The notes beneath the pieces are model-generated. The model made no database searches, was not told the origin of the DNA, and saw only the letters and a program-made list of their open reading frames with translations. Positions 47,990 to 61,430 of a DNA stretch of 64,000 nucleotides are shown one piece after another. Both the position numbers and the translations under genes were made by a program. Position 1 is the stretch's first letter. Every line of letters begins with the position of its first letter. The stretch covers positions 1 to 64,000 of the forward strand of contig JAYMGJ010000216.1 of the NCBI GenBank assembly GCA_037178675.1, written 5' to 3'. The DNA comes from Scleroderma bovista (lineage: Eukaryota > Basidiomycota > Agaricomycetes > Boletales > Sclerodermataceae).

Positions 47990-49030
47990 AAGACAGCACC
48001 GACCGACCCGCGGGCGAAGATGTGGGCTCTCCAAATGCAAAATGCGTCCGATTACTGTGGCCTACTCAATATTGTGGAAGGGAAAGTCACCAAGCCGTCA
48101 CTTGGAAACGCCGCAGAGGTCATTTTGAAGAAGATCAATGCGGCAGCACGAACTGTTCATGATTCTGTGCATGGCCGATAAATTTACGTGACTCGAAGGA
48201 AATCCGGGACCTTACAGGTAATTCAATCATCTATTGCTTCTTGCGACCAACACACTGCATGCTGCCTGTCGACAATGTCTCAGATCACATAACGAGCTTC
48301 CAAGAGGCGTTCGTTACCTCGCTCATGCTGACTTCCTCGTTCCTAGGTCCATCGCCGCCACCATCCTCCTCTCCTGAGTCATGGAGCCACTTCATCGGGG
48401 CACAAGCTACCACGCTATCAAGTCCTTAAGCCAGATACTAGAAGAAAAGCGCCCGCAGGTCTCAGCAACCAGCCCCTCCACTCCACTGAGACGCTGGCAG
48501 CCTTGGAGCGCGATGCACGTGCCGCTGGTAAGAAGTGGTGCCGAAACTGCAAACGTAACGCACACGACTGGTCCGACTGGCACCAGGCGGTGACGTCGTT
48601 GTCAACGAAGCTGATTTTTCTGACAATGCTTTCATGCCTGAGAGCACTCCCTACCAGGCAAAGGAGACTCCTTGCACAGCACGCGCGCAATATCGAGCCT
48701 AACACCCATTTTAGACACAGGGACAACATCTCCTATCGTTCATTATCAGCGGTTTTGGCAAGACAAGAACAAGTATTGCAGGGGCGAAGCACAAATTCTC
48801 GCTATGCTACTTAGTGGCTTGACCTTCCGTTTGTCTTAATTGACGTAGCACATGTCAGTCTATGCCAACTGCTACACCCTTTTCGGGAATGGTTGATGTG
48901 CAACATTTTCGCTCGATGATGGTGGGCAATATCGTAGCTCGCTATGGTGTTGTCCTCACTGCTACGAAGTGTGCTGAATGTCTATATTGTCTCAACACAC
49001 CCTGACAAAAGTGCATTTTAACCAGTACAC
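47990..49030 (+). pseudogene. Copia-type Gag-like relic, unit II
   Basis: Second copy of the unit I relic. Conserved pieces are MQNASDYCGLLNIVEGKVTK, PVDNVSDHITSFQEA, LAALERDARAAGKKWCRNCK followed by RNAHDWSDW (the last knuckle Cys is now Trp), and QRRLLAQHARNIEPNTHFRH. It has frameshifts and an internal deletion after the zinc-knuckle region relative to unit I. No enzymatic retroelement domain is present. Confidence 0.55.
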
Positions 49031-49195
49031 CCCCATCCAAACTTGAAGATGACACTGTTTGCAAAGGTCTCAATGGTTCCCCCTTTGAGATAACCTGTAT
49101 TAAAACTGCTATGATTCGTGTTACATGTAGCCCAAAGGTAATATGTATATCTCAAAATAGTACGGTGTCTCATTCTTCACCTTGAACAAAATTGT

Positions 49196-51679
49196 CTATG
49201 CAGACAAGGGCGTGGAATCACCCATCCCAAATCTCGTACTGGGGTGGATATCCTCACCGCTGAGCGAGGGGTCCTCCTCCTTTCCCGCACTAGGTTCTTC
49301 CTCGGAAATGATTGCGCCGCTGCGTGGGTCCAGGCGGAACTTCAAACCTGTGAGTTTGTCCCGTATCTGTCGATCGTCGTCGTAAGGAAGGAGCAGCTCG
49401 CCGAAACCTGACCGCGACGTCATCGACACGATCGATGCGATGGATCCCGGTGGGCTTGTCAACCAGAGTTTACGCCGTGAATGTGCATGCAGGAGGTGAA
49501 CGGTGAGTCCGGTTATGCCGACTAAAAAAAGTAGGGCGGAGAGGGCATGTGCAGGAAGGGGTCTATGCAGGAAGTTATGGATGAATGCATACAGAAATGG
49601 CGGGAAATGAGAACACCCACTCTACGAATAATCGCGGAGAGATTGTCGTTAGGGTCGCAGGAATAATTTCATTGCTTAGGCCAAAGTAGATAAATTGTGT
49701 TGCAATCGCAAGGTGCTGCGTCTTTTCCAGGTCGAGTCAGTTTTTGAGCCTGGACTCAATGAGATGGGAGCTCACATAGATCTTTGAGGTAGCATTAAGC
49801 CAGCCGTAGGGGTCCTTGAACACCGACTGAACACCACCAGACTGCTGTGATGCATGCCTGAATATGGCACTTGGTAAAACAGAGTTAATGACAATGGCCC
49901 TAGCTGAGATGAGCACGTTGCTGGAATGATTAAACACTACCCTGCGTAAAATAACCGCCAGTGATCAGTGATAGGGACATACGTCGAATGGAGTGAGAGA
50001 CTACTTACCCATTGAAAGCCTGACCATTCAAAGGGCTTCCCGTGACGTTGTTCGGCTGCACATAATTATCCAATATCGTACAGTTTCCAAGCGCGCCATT
50101 GCTCAGGTCCATCGACGCCATCATAGCGAAGATATTTATCATGGGCTCACAAAAGACCGCAGCCACCTCCGGTCCACTGTCAGAGGATGTGTCTTGAAAG
50201 TAATACCAAAACACGACGGGCTGAAACTCGATGTCCTGGCCCTGAGGGGCACAGCTGCTGGCATTCAGGACGCTATATTGTTGATTCCCTTCAGACGCTG
50301 CGAAGGAAAAATTGGCAGAGCATCCATCGCGGAAAGTGGCTTGAGCGGTGTAGTTGCCGCCGGACGGTGTCAGGTCAAGTGAAGTTGGGTTGACGCAATT
50401 CACCTGTGTCCGGATCCCGGTTGTGTTCACTGCGAGCGAGCCATTGAGGTATAAGCCTGGCGGTGCCTGGGAGAGCTATTAGGAAATTGACGATGCACAA
50501 CAAATTACTTGCCTCGAACCAAGCGGCGGTCCATTCACCATGAATATAAGGTGGGTCGCCAAGGTCGCCATACGCTTGGACGTCTCAGCTATGTGTACAA
50601 TTCCCCCGGAAAGAGGTGAGCTTACCTGCAGCATCGACGTACTAGTTAGCCGTGCATCAGCGAACATCTCGTTAATTCGATTTTAGGCACTGACCCCTGC
50701 AGCAGCCACAAAGGCATTCAACTCAAAAACATCAGCCGAAAGGGCTGCAGTGCGAATACTGATAGCCGTGGAATCTGTTACATTTATGAGTGGGCCACCA
50801 TCGAATAGAATGGAGAGGTCTAACCGGAGGTATAAGGTACTTGTCTGACCTGGAAGAGTGAGCCTGCCAGGGGCTGCAGTAAGAGGATCGCCAAAGCGGT
50901 GAGCGTCGAAATGAGAACAAGATGATGTTTGTATTTCGCTGAGTAGAGAAGCACAAATAATTGACTGTTGAAGGACGTTGGCAAGCGCTATGGACGAGGA
51001 GGACAGGGTTCTTACTTGAGAGCTGAAATGTGGTCAGTTTTCGGACATAGACCGATCAAAACACTTACATAGTCAAGCAGGATGCTTCGGGAGGCTGGCA
51101 CATTTCCTTCGGCAAGAGCAATGTATGGCTGTAAAAATGAGTGAAGTTGCCCAATGTGGCAAGAAACATGTAGTTACCTGCAACCAACGAACCTTCCAGT
51201 CAGCAGTTGACCAAAAATATGCTAGTGGTACGACCAGCAGCGTTGGGAAGAACGACTATAGAGATGGTAAGCATCATAAGATTCCGGAATTATACTTTCG
51301 TGGCCACTGAACCGTCAGGAATTGCGTCATTGAAATGGCAAAGAGGTTCTTTTCGGCGACATGAAAACCTGAACACAGTTAGCCAACAGTCAGTGGAATT
51401 CTAAATGAACACACCTATCCGGGTGCTAGATATGTGCAATGCGACTTGTATTGCAATTCCGATGCCTATCATCCACATCACCACTACGGTGACAAACCAC
51501 ACATTAATAATCCCAGGTTCCTAACCCATGGTGTTAGACACAATTGGATCGCAGTAAGCTGGCAGAACTCTCACGTATCTAGGTGGTCTTTCGGTTGGGA
51601 CGGGTATCCGATGCACTGAGTGCTGAAACCTCGATTTTGGGGATGCGCCGAAGGATGTCGGGCTGGAATGCTTTTCCAT
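49196..51679 (-). pseudogene. Multi-pass membrane protein, copy a2 (one frameshift)
   Basis: Nearly identical in layout to a1: start MEKHSSPTSFGASPKSRF, TM2 SFFPTLLVVPLAYFW, TM3 HHLVLISTLTALAILLLQPL, extracellular domain with SVLNASSCAPQGQDIEFQPV, cytosolic GELLLPYDDDRQ and a longer C-terminus ending DSTPLSA. The microexon is reduced from 11 to 7 nt (51016-51022) by a 4-nt deletion, which throws the rest of the protein out of frame. I found no other lesion. It could be a very young pseudogene, or alternative splicing might rescue it. Confidence 0.65.
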
Positions 51680-52474
51680 GAGAAAGGGTGCTTCTAAGAC
51701 GCAAAAAGGGATGGGCAGGGGGGGTCAGCGTTGGGCAGACTATGTATTCACTGGTGTTATATACCATATTATCAAGGGGTTGGCTAGAACGTTGACAGTT
51801 CTCGCGGGCCAGTATTCAGACTGCGCCATGGCATCCCCTGAGTGGGCGCGCACCAGGATGCCATTTGTAGAGCTCCGGCCAGGAGGTACACCAAAACTTT
51901 CAAGGATTGGCCCCAAGGGGAGTCGGTGACAGTGGAGCAATGAATCTACATACTACACCATACTTGGAAACGATTTGTTACCAAATCCGGGTCTGCACGC
52001 TGAGCCAACAGCGGGATCTAATGGCTGTTGATCAGTTTCTTGTACTTCACGGGCCCTCTCATTGGCCTCCGACAGTCTGAGCGCGCGCAAAAAGGTGTCT
52101 TATAACTCATTTCCTCAGATAGTTTTGCAGATTGGTAGAACTTCAACCAGCGCCGATCGGGAGACAGGAGTCACAGGACACTTAGTAGTGACAGCATAAG
52201 TATCGAATACGGCCAAAACGTACCGGTCTCTTTCACTGGTTTGCCAACTAGCACGGGCAACGGCTGTTGTAGTACCTTGGTACTGACACTTCCGACAACA
52301 CTGCTACTGCGCTCTTGAAACTAGTGCCTGTGGACCAGCTGGGTGACCATGTACATCGAAAATCTGATGTCGGACTGCATGCACCCTTGCATACTCACAT
52401 GTCATAGCATGTCCATGAGATTGGTGAAGCGCTGTGAAGGTATGTAGATAGGCAGAATGGTGTAACTCAAGGCA

Positions 52475-54976
52475 CTAAGGCATCCCGTTCTTCTCCTTGA
52501 ACGAACTTGCAGACAGCGGGGTGGTCCCATCTCCAAATCCTGTGCTTCGGTATATACCCTCACCACCGAGCAGGGTGGCCCCCTCGCCACCCGCACCAGG
52601 TTCTTCCTCAGCGATGATTGCGCCCGTTCGCGGATCCAGGTGGAATTTCAAACCTGTGAGATTGGTCCGCATGCGTCGCTCGTCGTCGTAGGGAAGTAGT
52701 AGTTCGCCGAAACCTGATCGCGACGTCATTGCCACGATCGATGCGATAGACCCTGGTGGGCTCGTCAACCAGAGTTTACGACGGGATCGTGCGTGCAGGA
52801 GGTGAACGGTGAGTCCAATGATGCCGATTATAATAAGTAGGACACTGAGGAAATGTGCTGGAAGGGGTCTGTGGGAGACATCGTGAATGAATACATATAG
52901 AAATGGCGCGAAATGGGAACACCTACTCCACGAACAATCGGGGAGCATTGGTCGTTAGAATCGCAGGAATAGTTTCGTTGGTTGGGCCAAGGTAGATAGC
53001 CTGTGCAGCAATCGCCAGGTGTTGTGTCTTTACAAAGTCAGCCTTTGAGCATGGACTCAATCAAATGGGAGCTTACATAGATCTTCGAGGTAGCATTAAG
53101 CCAGCCGTAGGGATCGCTGAACACCGATTGAAGACCGCCAGGTTGCTGTGATGCAAATCTAAATATGGTGCCTGGTAGACCAGAGTTGATGGCAATGGCC
53201 CTGGCTGCGATGAACACGTTGCTGGACTGATTGAACACCACCCTGCGCCGTGATCAGGAATATTAAGGGACATACGCCGAATGCAATGCGGAACCGCTTA
53301 CCCATTGAAAGCCCGGCCATTCAAAGGGCTTCCCGTAACGTTGTTCGACCCCACAGGAGTATCGAGTATCGTACAGGTTCCAAGCGTGCCATTGCTCAAG
53401 TCCATCATTGTGGTCATAGCAAAGACCTTTATCGTAGGCTGACAGAAGACCGCTGCCATATTCGGCCCGCTGCTAGTAGATGTGTCTTGGAAGTAATACC
53501 AAAACACGACTGGCTGAAATTCGATGTCCTGGCCCTGAGGTGCACAGCTACTGGCATTCAGGACGCTATATTGTTGGTTCCCATCAGACGTTGCGAATGC
53601 GAGACTAGCAGAACATGCATTGGGGAAAGTGGCGTGAGCGGTATAATTACCGCCCGAAGACGACAGGTTGAGTGACGTTGGATTGATGCAGTTGACTTGT
53701 GTCCGGATCCCGGTGGTGTTCACTGCGAGCGAGCCGTTGAGGTATAAGCCTGGTGGTGCCTGGACAGACTTGTTATGAAATCGCTGAGGCACGATAAATT
53801 ACTTGCCTCGAACGATGCGGCGGTCCATACCCCGTGGACGTAAGGTGGATCACCAAGGTCCCCATAAACTAAGACATCTCAGCTATGTGTACAGCCCCCT
53901 TGGAAAGGGGTGAGCTTACCTGCGGCATCGGCGTACTGGTTAGCTGTGTGTCAGTGAATGTTCTATTGGGTATCTGATTTGGGCACTCACTCCTGCAGCA
54001 GCCAGAAAAGCATTCAGTTGTGAAACATCGGGCGAAAGGGCTGCAGTGCGAGTACTGATAGCCGTGGAATCTGTTATGTTTATGAGTGGGCCACCATCGA
54101 ATGGAATGGAGAGGTCTAACCTGAGGTATATGGTATTTGTTTGACTTGGAAGAGTGAGCCCGCTAGAGGCTGCAGTAATATGACGGTAAAAGCCGTGAGC
54201 GTGGATATGTAAACGAGATGGTGTCTGTATTTTAAAGAGTAAAGGAGCACAAATAATTGACTGTGGAAGGACGTCAAGCGTTGTTGATAAAGGGGATAAT
54301 GTTTCTTACTTGAGGGCGATCTGAAGTGTGGGTCAGTTTTGGGACATAGACCAATCAAAACACTTACGTAGTCAAGCAAGACGCTTTGGGAGGCCGGCAC
54401 ATTTCCTTCGGCAAGAGCAATGTATGGCTATAGAAATGAATAAAGTTGCCCATGCCAAGAAGTATGTCGTTACCTGGTACCAACGAATCATCCAGTCAGC
54501 AAGCGACCAGAAATAGGCTAGAGGTACGACCAGCAGCGTTGGGAAGAACGACTATAGAAGTGGTGAGCGTCGGGAATTATGAGTGAGCTTTTACTGAACT
54601 GTCAAAAACTGCGTAGATGCAAAGGGAAAGACATTATTTTCGGGGACATTAAAGCCTGAGTCCAGTTAGTGGGACTTTCAATGAATGAGGGGAGACACAC
54701 ACCATTCTGGGCGCTAGATATGCGCAATGCGACTTCGATTGCAATCCCGAAGCATATCATGCATGCTGCCACTACGGCGACGAACCACGTCTTAATGAGA
54801 AAGGGTTCCTAATGCATGGCATTGGGCACAGTGGGGTTGGAGTAACCTGACAGAGTGCTCACGTATCTGGGTGGTCTTTTGGTCGGCGCCGGGGTGGGTA
54901 TCTCATACACCGATTGCCGAAACCTCTGCGAACGCGGGGACGCGCCGAAGGATGACGGGGTAGCACCCTGGTCCAT
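52475..54976 (-). CDS. Multi-pass membrane protein, copy b2 (apparently intact)
   Basis: Unknown function, same family as a1. The start MDQGATPSSFGASPRSQRF and the proline-rich KRPPRY precede TM1 (WFVAVVAACMICFGIAIEVA). TM2 contains VVPLAYFWSLADWMIRWYQ. The microexon at 54310-54320 gives DYIALNQLFVLLYSLKY into TM3 (HLVYISTLTAFTVILLQPLA). The extracellular domain has LYLNGSLAVNTTGIRTQVNC, SVLNASSCAPQGQ and NNVTGSPLNGRAFNG with many N-glycosylation sequons. TM4 is FLSVLLIIIGIIGLTVHLLH. The cytosolic tail is SGFGELLLPYDDERR, a Glu/Gly-rich stretch and the end SFKEKNGMP. One intron has a GC donor (ttcgag|gcaagt). All joins keep frame and I found no stop or indel. It is the best candidate for a working copy. 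Confidence 0.7.
54310..54320 (-). other. 11-nt microexon of copy b2
   Basis: Sequence atcgccctcaa on the minus strand, between an acttcag acceptor and a gtaagaaa donor. It encodes the IALN join required for the following transmembrane frame. Confidence 0.6.
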
Positions 54977-54980
54977 GGAA

Positions 54981-55820
54981 AGGGGATGTTCAAGAAGCAC
55001 AGTCAAGTTGAAGTTACTTATATAAGATCGCAGTTACGTCTTATTAGAATGACAGTTCTCGCACCCAGCCTCTGAGTGGCAATGCCAAGGTCAGTCTCCA
55101 AGACCTTGAGGCAGACTTGAGGCAGAGTCGACATCAAATGGGTCAGATTAGTAAGAACATCGCATTTACTGGTGGTCCCTTACCAAGGAGTTGGCTAGTT
55201 TCTGAAAACCACCACTATTCCTCTAAGAATAAACTTTCTTTCCAGCTATATTCTTAAGTGCCACGAAGTTGAACGACATCGATCTACACAGTATTCGTTG
55301 AGATAAAAAAAAGCGTGGCGGGAGTAAAATCACGCCTGTGACATTCAGTGGAAGCGAAGTATGAGCTTGCTGCTATGACTTCAAAATCGCAAGATGTGAC
55401 GAGGTGTTACTTTCTGTGACATTTTGTGATGGCCAACTGGTAAGCGATAAATAGCAGACTTGAGTGAGCCAGTGCAAGTCGTCGTATTCGTCCTCGCCGT
55501 CGTGTTGACTAAATTCGCCCGCCTCGTGTCGTCCGTTTGCATAATAACATGTGCCACCCAGATTTTATGGCGCCGCTTGAAAAATAAGCGGACACCCTTA
55601 GCCCGACTTGACCTTCTCATTTTCGACCACACATCCCCGTCTTGTCCTCTAACGACTCATCTTCCTCACATCCTCAGTGTACGTGTCTCCAGCTGCTTTG
55701 TACTTCGTTCATGCACCCCAGTCGCGTCCAATTGCGTGTCCGCACGCGACTCTTTCGCGTTTTCCTTTCAAACATGGTCCCATCATTCACGTTCCAAATG
55801 TACTGATGCCGCTTTTCAGC
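54981..55820. other. Intergenic, divergent promoter region of b2 and beta-tubulin
   Basis: No gene recognised. The last 150 bp before the tubulin ATG are C/T-rich, as in strongly expressed fungal promoters. Confidence 0.5.
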
Positions 55821-57595
<1,775 letters not shown>

Positions 57596-58326
57596 ACACA
57601 TCGAAAAAACACCACGTACTTCACGATTCGATTTTGCTTTCTTGATGATGACAAACTTTAGGTATTCCCTTATATTGGTGTTTTTCTCCGTCCCGATGCC
57701 TGCCTCGATTGTCTTATCAGCGTTTTACCCTAGTAGCATATATCACGAGCTTTCATTTTTCTATCGGCAGGGGGGGGGGAAGTACAAGTCGGAACGCAGT
57801 ATACCCGATAATGGTTATGGACATGAGGACAAGCTAATCTAGACATCTTGGGCCGTTTGAGCACAGATAATTGTTGGCAGAACCCTGCTGTTCAAAGTGT
57901 TGTGATCGCATTTGTGAAAACTGATCATGACATGGCATTGGCTGTGATATAGCAACCCTCTGGACAGGAGAAGCAACAAGTGCTATGTAGGATTGTTCCT
58001 TTCAAACTGTCATTTTCTATCACCTAGCTTGGTTGTGTAGGAACTTGAAATATAATGCCCTTGTCATGTGCCCCATGATTGCATATGTATGTTGTCATTT
58101 GGACTTCATCTGATGAATGGTCAAAGGCACCATGCATCAGGAAATTGAAGAAGAAAAGATAATCCATTATAACCCTAGCATGCAATGGATAATGCTAGAT
58201 ATGATCAGATATGACCAGGTAATTGATTATCACCCTAAAAAAACATTTGCCAGAGATTATAATGGATTATCTTTTCTTCCCCATTTTCCTGATGATGATG
58301 CCTTGTTCCCATTGTTTTGCCACTTA
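57596..58326. other. Tubulin 3' flank running into AT-rich DNA
   Basis: Contains the tubulin 3' UTR with a run of nine or more G (about 57770-57779). Base composition then becomes clearly AT-richer towards the transposon. No gene was seen. Confidence 0.5.
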
Positions 58327-59724
58327 CACTGCAAGCATTTCTCAATGTTTTATGACAATATTATAAAAATATAGAAGAAAGAGATACTCTTTTATTTACA
58401 ATTTTGTTTAACAAAAAACACAAAAATCATACAGCATCATTTTGTCATTTTCTTTGCCAAAACATCATTTGAGATCATTTCTTATGTTAGAACTATAAAA
58501 TATTTAACCTTTTTCTTCTGCCTGTTCCTTTCAAAACAAATAAAGAAAAGAAAATGTAACTTTTCTCATAGCAAGAATTTCAGCATGTTTTATTAGAAAT
58601 AAGATACCATATTATTTCTAAAAACATGTCGAAAGAAAACATTAGATTTTTCTTCAAGAAACATGATTGTTCCTGGATACAGATTGGCTGGCTAGAGTGT
58701 TATGACCAAAAATATACCCTGCAAGCATTTCTCAATGTTTCATGACCAAACATTGTAAAAAAAATAGAAGAAAGAGATACTCTTTTATTTACATTTTTGT
58801 GTCAAGACATGATTTGAGATCATTTCTTATGTTGAGAGTATAAAATATTTAACCTTTTTCTTTTGCCTGTCCCTTGGACAGCAAATAAAGAAAAGATAAT
58901 GTAACTTTTCTCACAGCAAACATTTTCAATTTTCTGCAGTGAAAAATAGAATCAAAAGATACTCTATTCCACAAGAATAAATGTTTAGGAAATATGCTAT
59001 ATATTTTTGGTCATAACACTCTAGCCAGCCAATCAGTATCCAGGAATGATCATGTTTCTTGAAGAAAAATCTATTGTTTTCTTTCAACATATTTTTAGAA
59101 ATAATATGGTATCTTATTTCTAATAAAACATGCTGAAATTCTTGCTATGAGAAAAGTTACATTTTCTTTTCTTTATTAGTTTTTCAAAGAACAGGCAGAA
59201 GAAAAAGGTTAAATTTTTCATAGTTCTAACATAAGAAATGATCTCAAATGATGTTTTGAGAAAGAAATGACAAAATGATGCTGTATGATATTTGTGTTTT
59301 TTGTTAAACAAAATTGTAAATAAAAGAGCATCTCTTTCTTCTATATTTTTATATTGTTTTATCCTAAAACATTGAGAAATGCTTGCAGTGTATATAGCAT
59401 ATTTCCTAACCATTTATTTTTGTGAAATAGAGTATCTTTTGATTCAATTTTTCACTGCAGAAAATTGAAAATGCTTGCTGTGGGAAAATTTACATTGTTA
59501 TTTCTTTATTTGTTTTGCAAGGGACAGGCAAAAGAAAAAGGTTAAATATTTTATACTCTCAACATAAGAAATGATCTCAAACCATGCCTTGACACAAAAA
59601 TGACAAAAATAATGCTGTATGATATTTGTCTTTTTTGTTGAACAAAATTGTAAATAAAAGAGTATCTCTTTCTTCTATTTTTTTACAATGTTTTGTCATG
59701 AAACATTGGGAAATGCTTGCAGTG
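58327..59724. mobile_element. CACTA-like non-autonomous element with interleaved inverted repeats
   Basis: About 1.4 kb, strikingly AT-rich against its surroundings. The ends are inverted: CACTGCAAGCATTTCTCAATG on the left, and its complement with one change (CATTGGGAAATGCTTGCAGTG) on the right. TTA lies immediately outside both ends (58324-58326 and 59725-59727), a 3-bp target duplication. CACTG termini with a 3-bp duplication suit the CACTA/EnSpm group. Inside are two long inverted repeat pairs in the order P1 (58327 to about 58716), P2 (about 58719-59000), P1 inverted (about 59000-59391), P2 inverted (about 59392-59724). There is no transposase frame. It may be one rearranged element or two overlapping MITE-like copies. 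Confidence 0.7.
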
Positions 59725-59727
59725 TTA

Positions 59728-60321
59728 GGTTGTTGAAGCTTTTTCATTGTCCTCTCACTGATCTCTCAAGTTGCTGCATATTTTTATTCCCCTCTAGTGT
59801 GCATACTTGATTCCCATCTTATTAATGTATGGTAATCTTGATGTTGATACAGTAATCCACCATCACTTGAAACACCACCATCACTTGATACAGTCAACTT
59901 TTTCTGCCATTACACAACAATTCACCATAACTTTCAGAGGCAAAAAGTAGCATATAGTATCACTTTATGTGCCTGTAATGTATCAAGTGAATATGAAAGA
60001 GTGAAGAATCCACCATACGGTGATGTGTGTGTGAAAATCCAGTGTTATTGAGATGGCAAACAGAAATAAAGGGCCTACCCAGTGAAAAGTGCATATGAAT
60101 GTGAAGAATGGTCTTCCCTATGAGCCCAACAACATTTTGATAAAGATTGCAGGGTATTGTATGTGCCAACACAATGCTGGTGGAGGGACTCTGAAGGGCA
60201 CCTTATCATTATCTACGCGATTAATCAAACTAACTAAGACATTTATGGACATGATGATATCGGCTAACAGAACTTCAGATGAAGTCAGGCAACCCATCCT
60301 CGTACACTTTAAACCTCCAAT
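59728..60321. other. AT-rich flank, no gene
   Basis: Contains a short direct repeat (ccaccatcacttga twice, about 59858-59895) and otherwise nothing recognisable. It is probably the 5' part of the pogo-type element that follows. Confidence 0.45.
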
Positions 60322-61430
60322 ATGCCTGGCATTGCAGCATCTGTTGCAAAAAAGAAACTCCAGGCCTAAGAACAAAAGGAGAAGGCAATCCAACAGGCTG
60401 TTAGGTACTGTCAGGAAGACCAGTCCAAGCCAAAGAAAACACAAAAGGGAACAAGAGCCATCTGTCGAGAAGTTGAGGAAGAATGGAGTGGGAATGGGAA
60501 ACCAATTGTCGTGAGTCCAGCAACTGTTGGACGTCGCCTGGGTGGTGGTTGGAGCTCCACAGAGTTCAATACTGAAGACTCATCAAGACTGCAAAAGTAT
60601 TGGAGTACACCACTTGACTCCGTGTGGGGCCATGCTGTCAATCCAACAACACATAAAGTGTGATGTGACTTACTTGGAAAAACAATGCAGGACAACGGGA
60701 TTGAAGAAGACTGCATCTGGGCATGTGACAAGACTGGTATCCAACCAGGTGAAGGGCTTCGGCAGTGTGTTGTTGGTGGGAAAAAGAAAAGTACTCAGTA
60801 CATCCAGAGGGATGGAAATCGCAAGACCATTACGGTCATAGTCACCATCTGTGCTGATGGTAGTGACATCCCACCTACAGTAATTTACAAAGGCAAGAAC
60901 TTCTCAACAAATTGGCATGATGAAAATCCATTAAAGCGTCGTGAGTGCCAACCAACTAACATGTTGAAATCACCACACTCACCAAATTTTAGGATTGCAC
61001 ATTCACCAAAGGGGTGGACAGGTGGAACAATCAGTAGCAAATGGATCAAGGATTTTGATGAGAAGACATGCACCAAAGCAGATGGTTGAGCGTGATTACT
61101 TCTTGTTGACAGTCACAATTCTCATTATACACTCAGGTTTCTTGACTACACATGACAGCACGACATCCATGTACTATGCTACCCAGCACATTCTACACAT
61201 GTCTACCAGGGTCTGGATGTTGTCATCTTCAGTCCATTAAAATGGTTTTGGATGCAGGAACAAGACCAGTTCGAGAGCTCAAAGCATCAGAAGATTACAA
61301 AGTCAAATTTCATATCCATCTACTCATGAGCTCATCACTGTGCTCTCACACCAGAGAACATTCATGCTGTCACGCACCAAACAGGTTTGGTACAGTGAAC
61401 ATGGAAGATAACGCCTATATCAAATGATCC
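60322..61430 (+). mobile_element. Pogo-type (DDE_1) transposase relic
   Basis: The relic starts at ATG 60322 (MPGIAASVAKKKLQA), then a CAA-to-TAA-type stop at 60367, EKAIQQAVRYCQ and TVGRRLGGGWSSTEFN. Most of the CENP-B/HTH region is deleted, and the frame resumes at KYWSTPLDSVWGHAVNPTTH. The catalytic core is well preserved in pieces: CIWACDKTGIQPGEG (first Asp), RKTITVIVTICADGSDIPPT, VIYKGKNFSTNWHDENPLK, GWTGGTISSKWIKDFDEKT, DSHNSHYT-like, DIHVLCYPAHSTHVYQGLDV (second Asp) and ALTPENIHAV. Frameshifts separate several blocks. Similar C-terminal sequence recurs at 63370. The element cannot be autonomous. Confidence 0.75.

Larger units (their letters stand above)
47801..54980. repeat. Segmental tandem duplication, unit II
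   Basis: Direct repeat of 40730-47800 carrying, in order, a Gag-like relic, membrane gene a2, spacer and membrane gene b2. Copies a1 and a2 are more alike than either is to b1 or b2 (for example SSDSGPEVAAVFC in both a copies against GP-MAA-FCQPTI in both b copies). This implies a gene duplication (a/b) before the 7 kb tandem event. Confidence 0.88.

Noticed and set aside
54480..54560. A possible 4-nt deletion near TM2 of copy b2
   Set aside because: Re-reading the bases shows gctgactggatgatt with the full W-S-L-A-D-W-M-I frame, so b2 is not broken there.
58400..59400. CRISPR-like or centromeric repeat array in the AT-rich region
   Set aside because: There are no short evenly spaced direct repeats. 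The repeats are long inverted pairs bounded by CACTG ends and TTA duplications, which fit a transposon.
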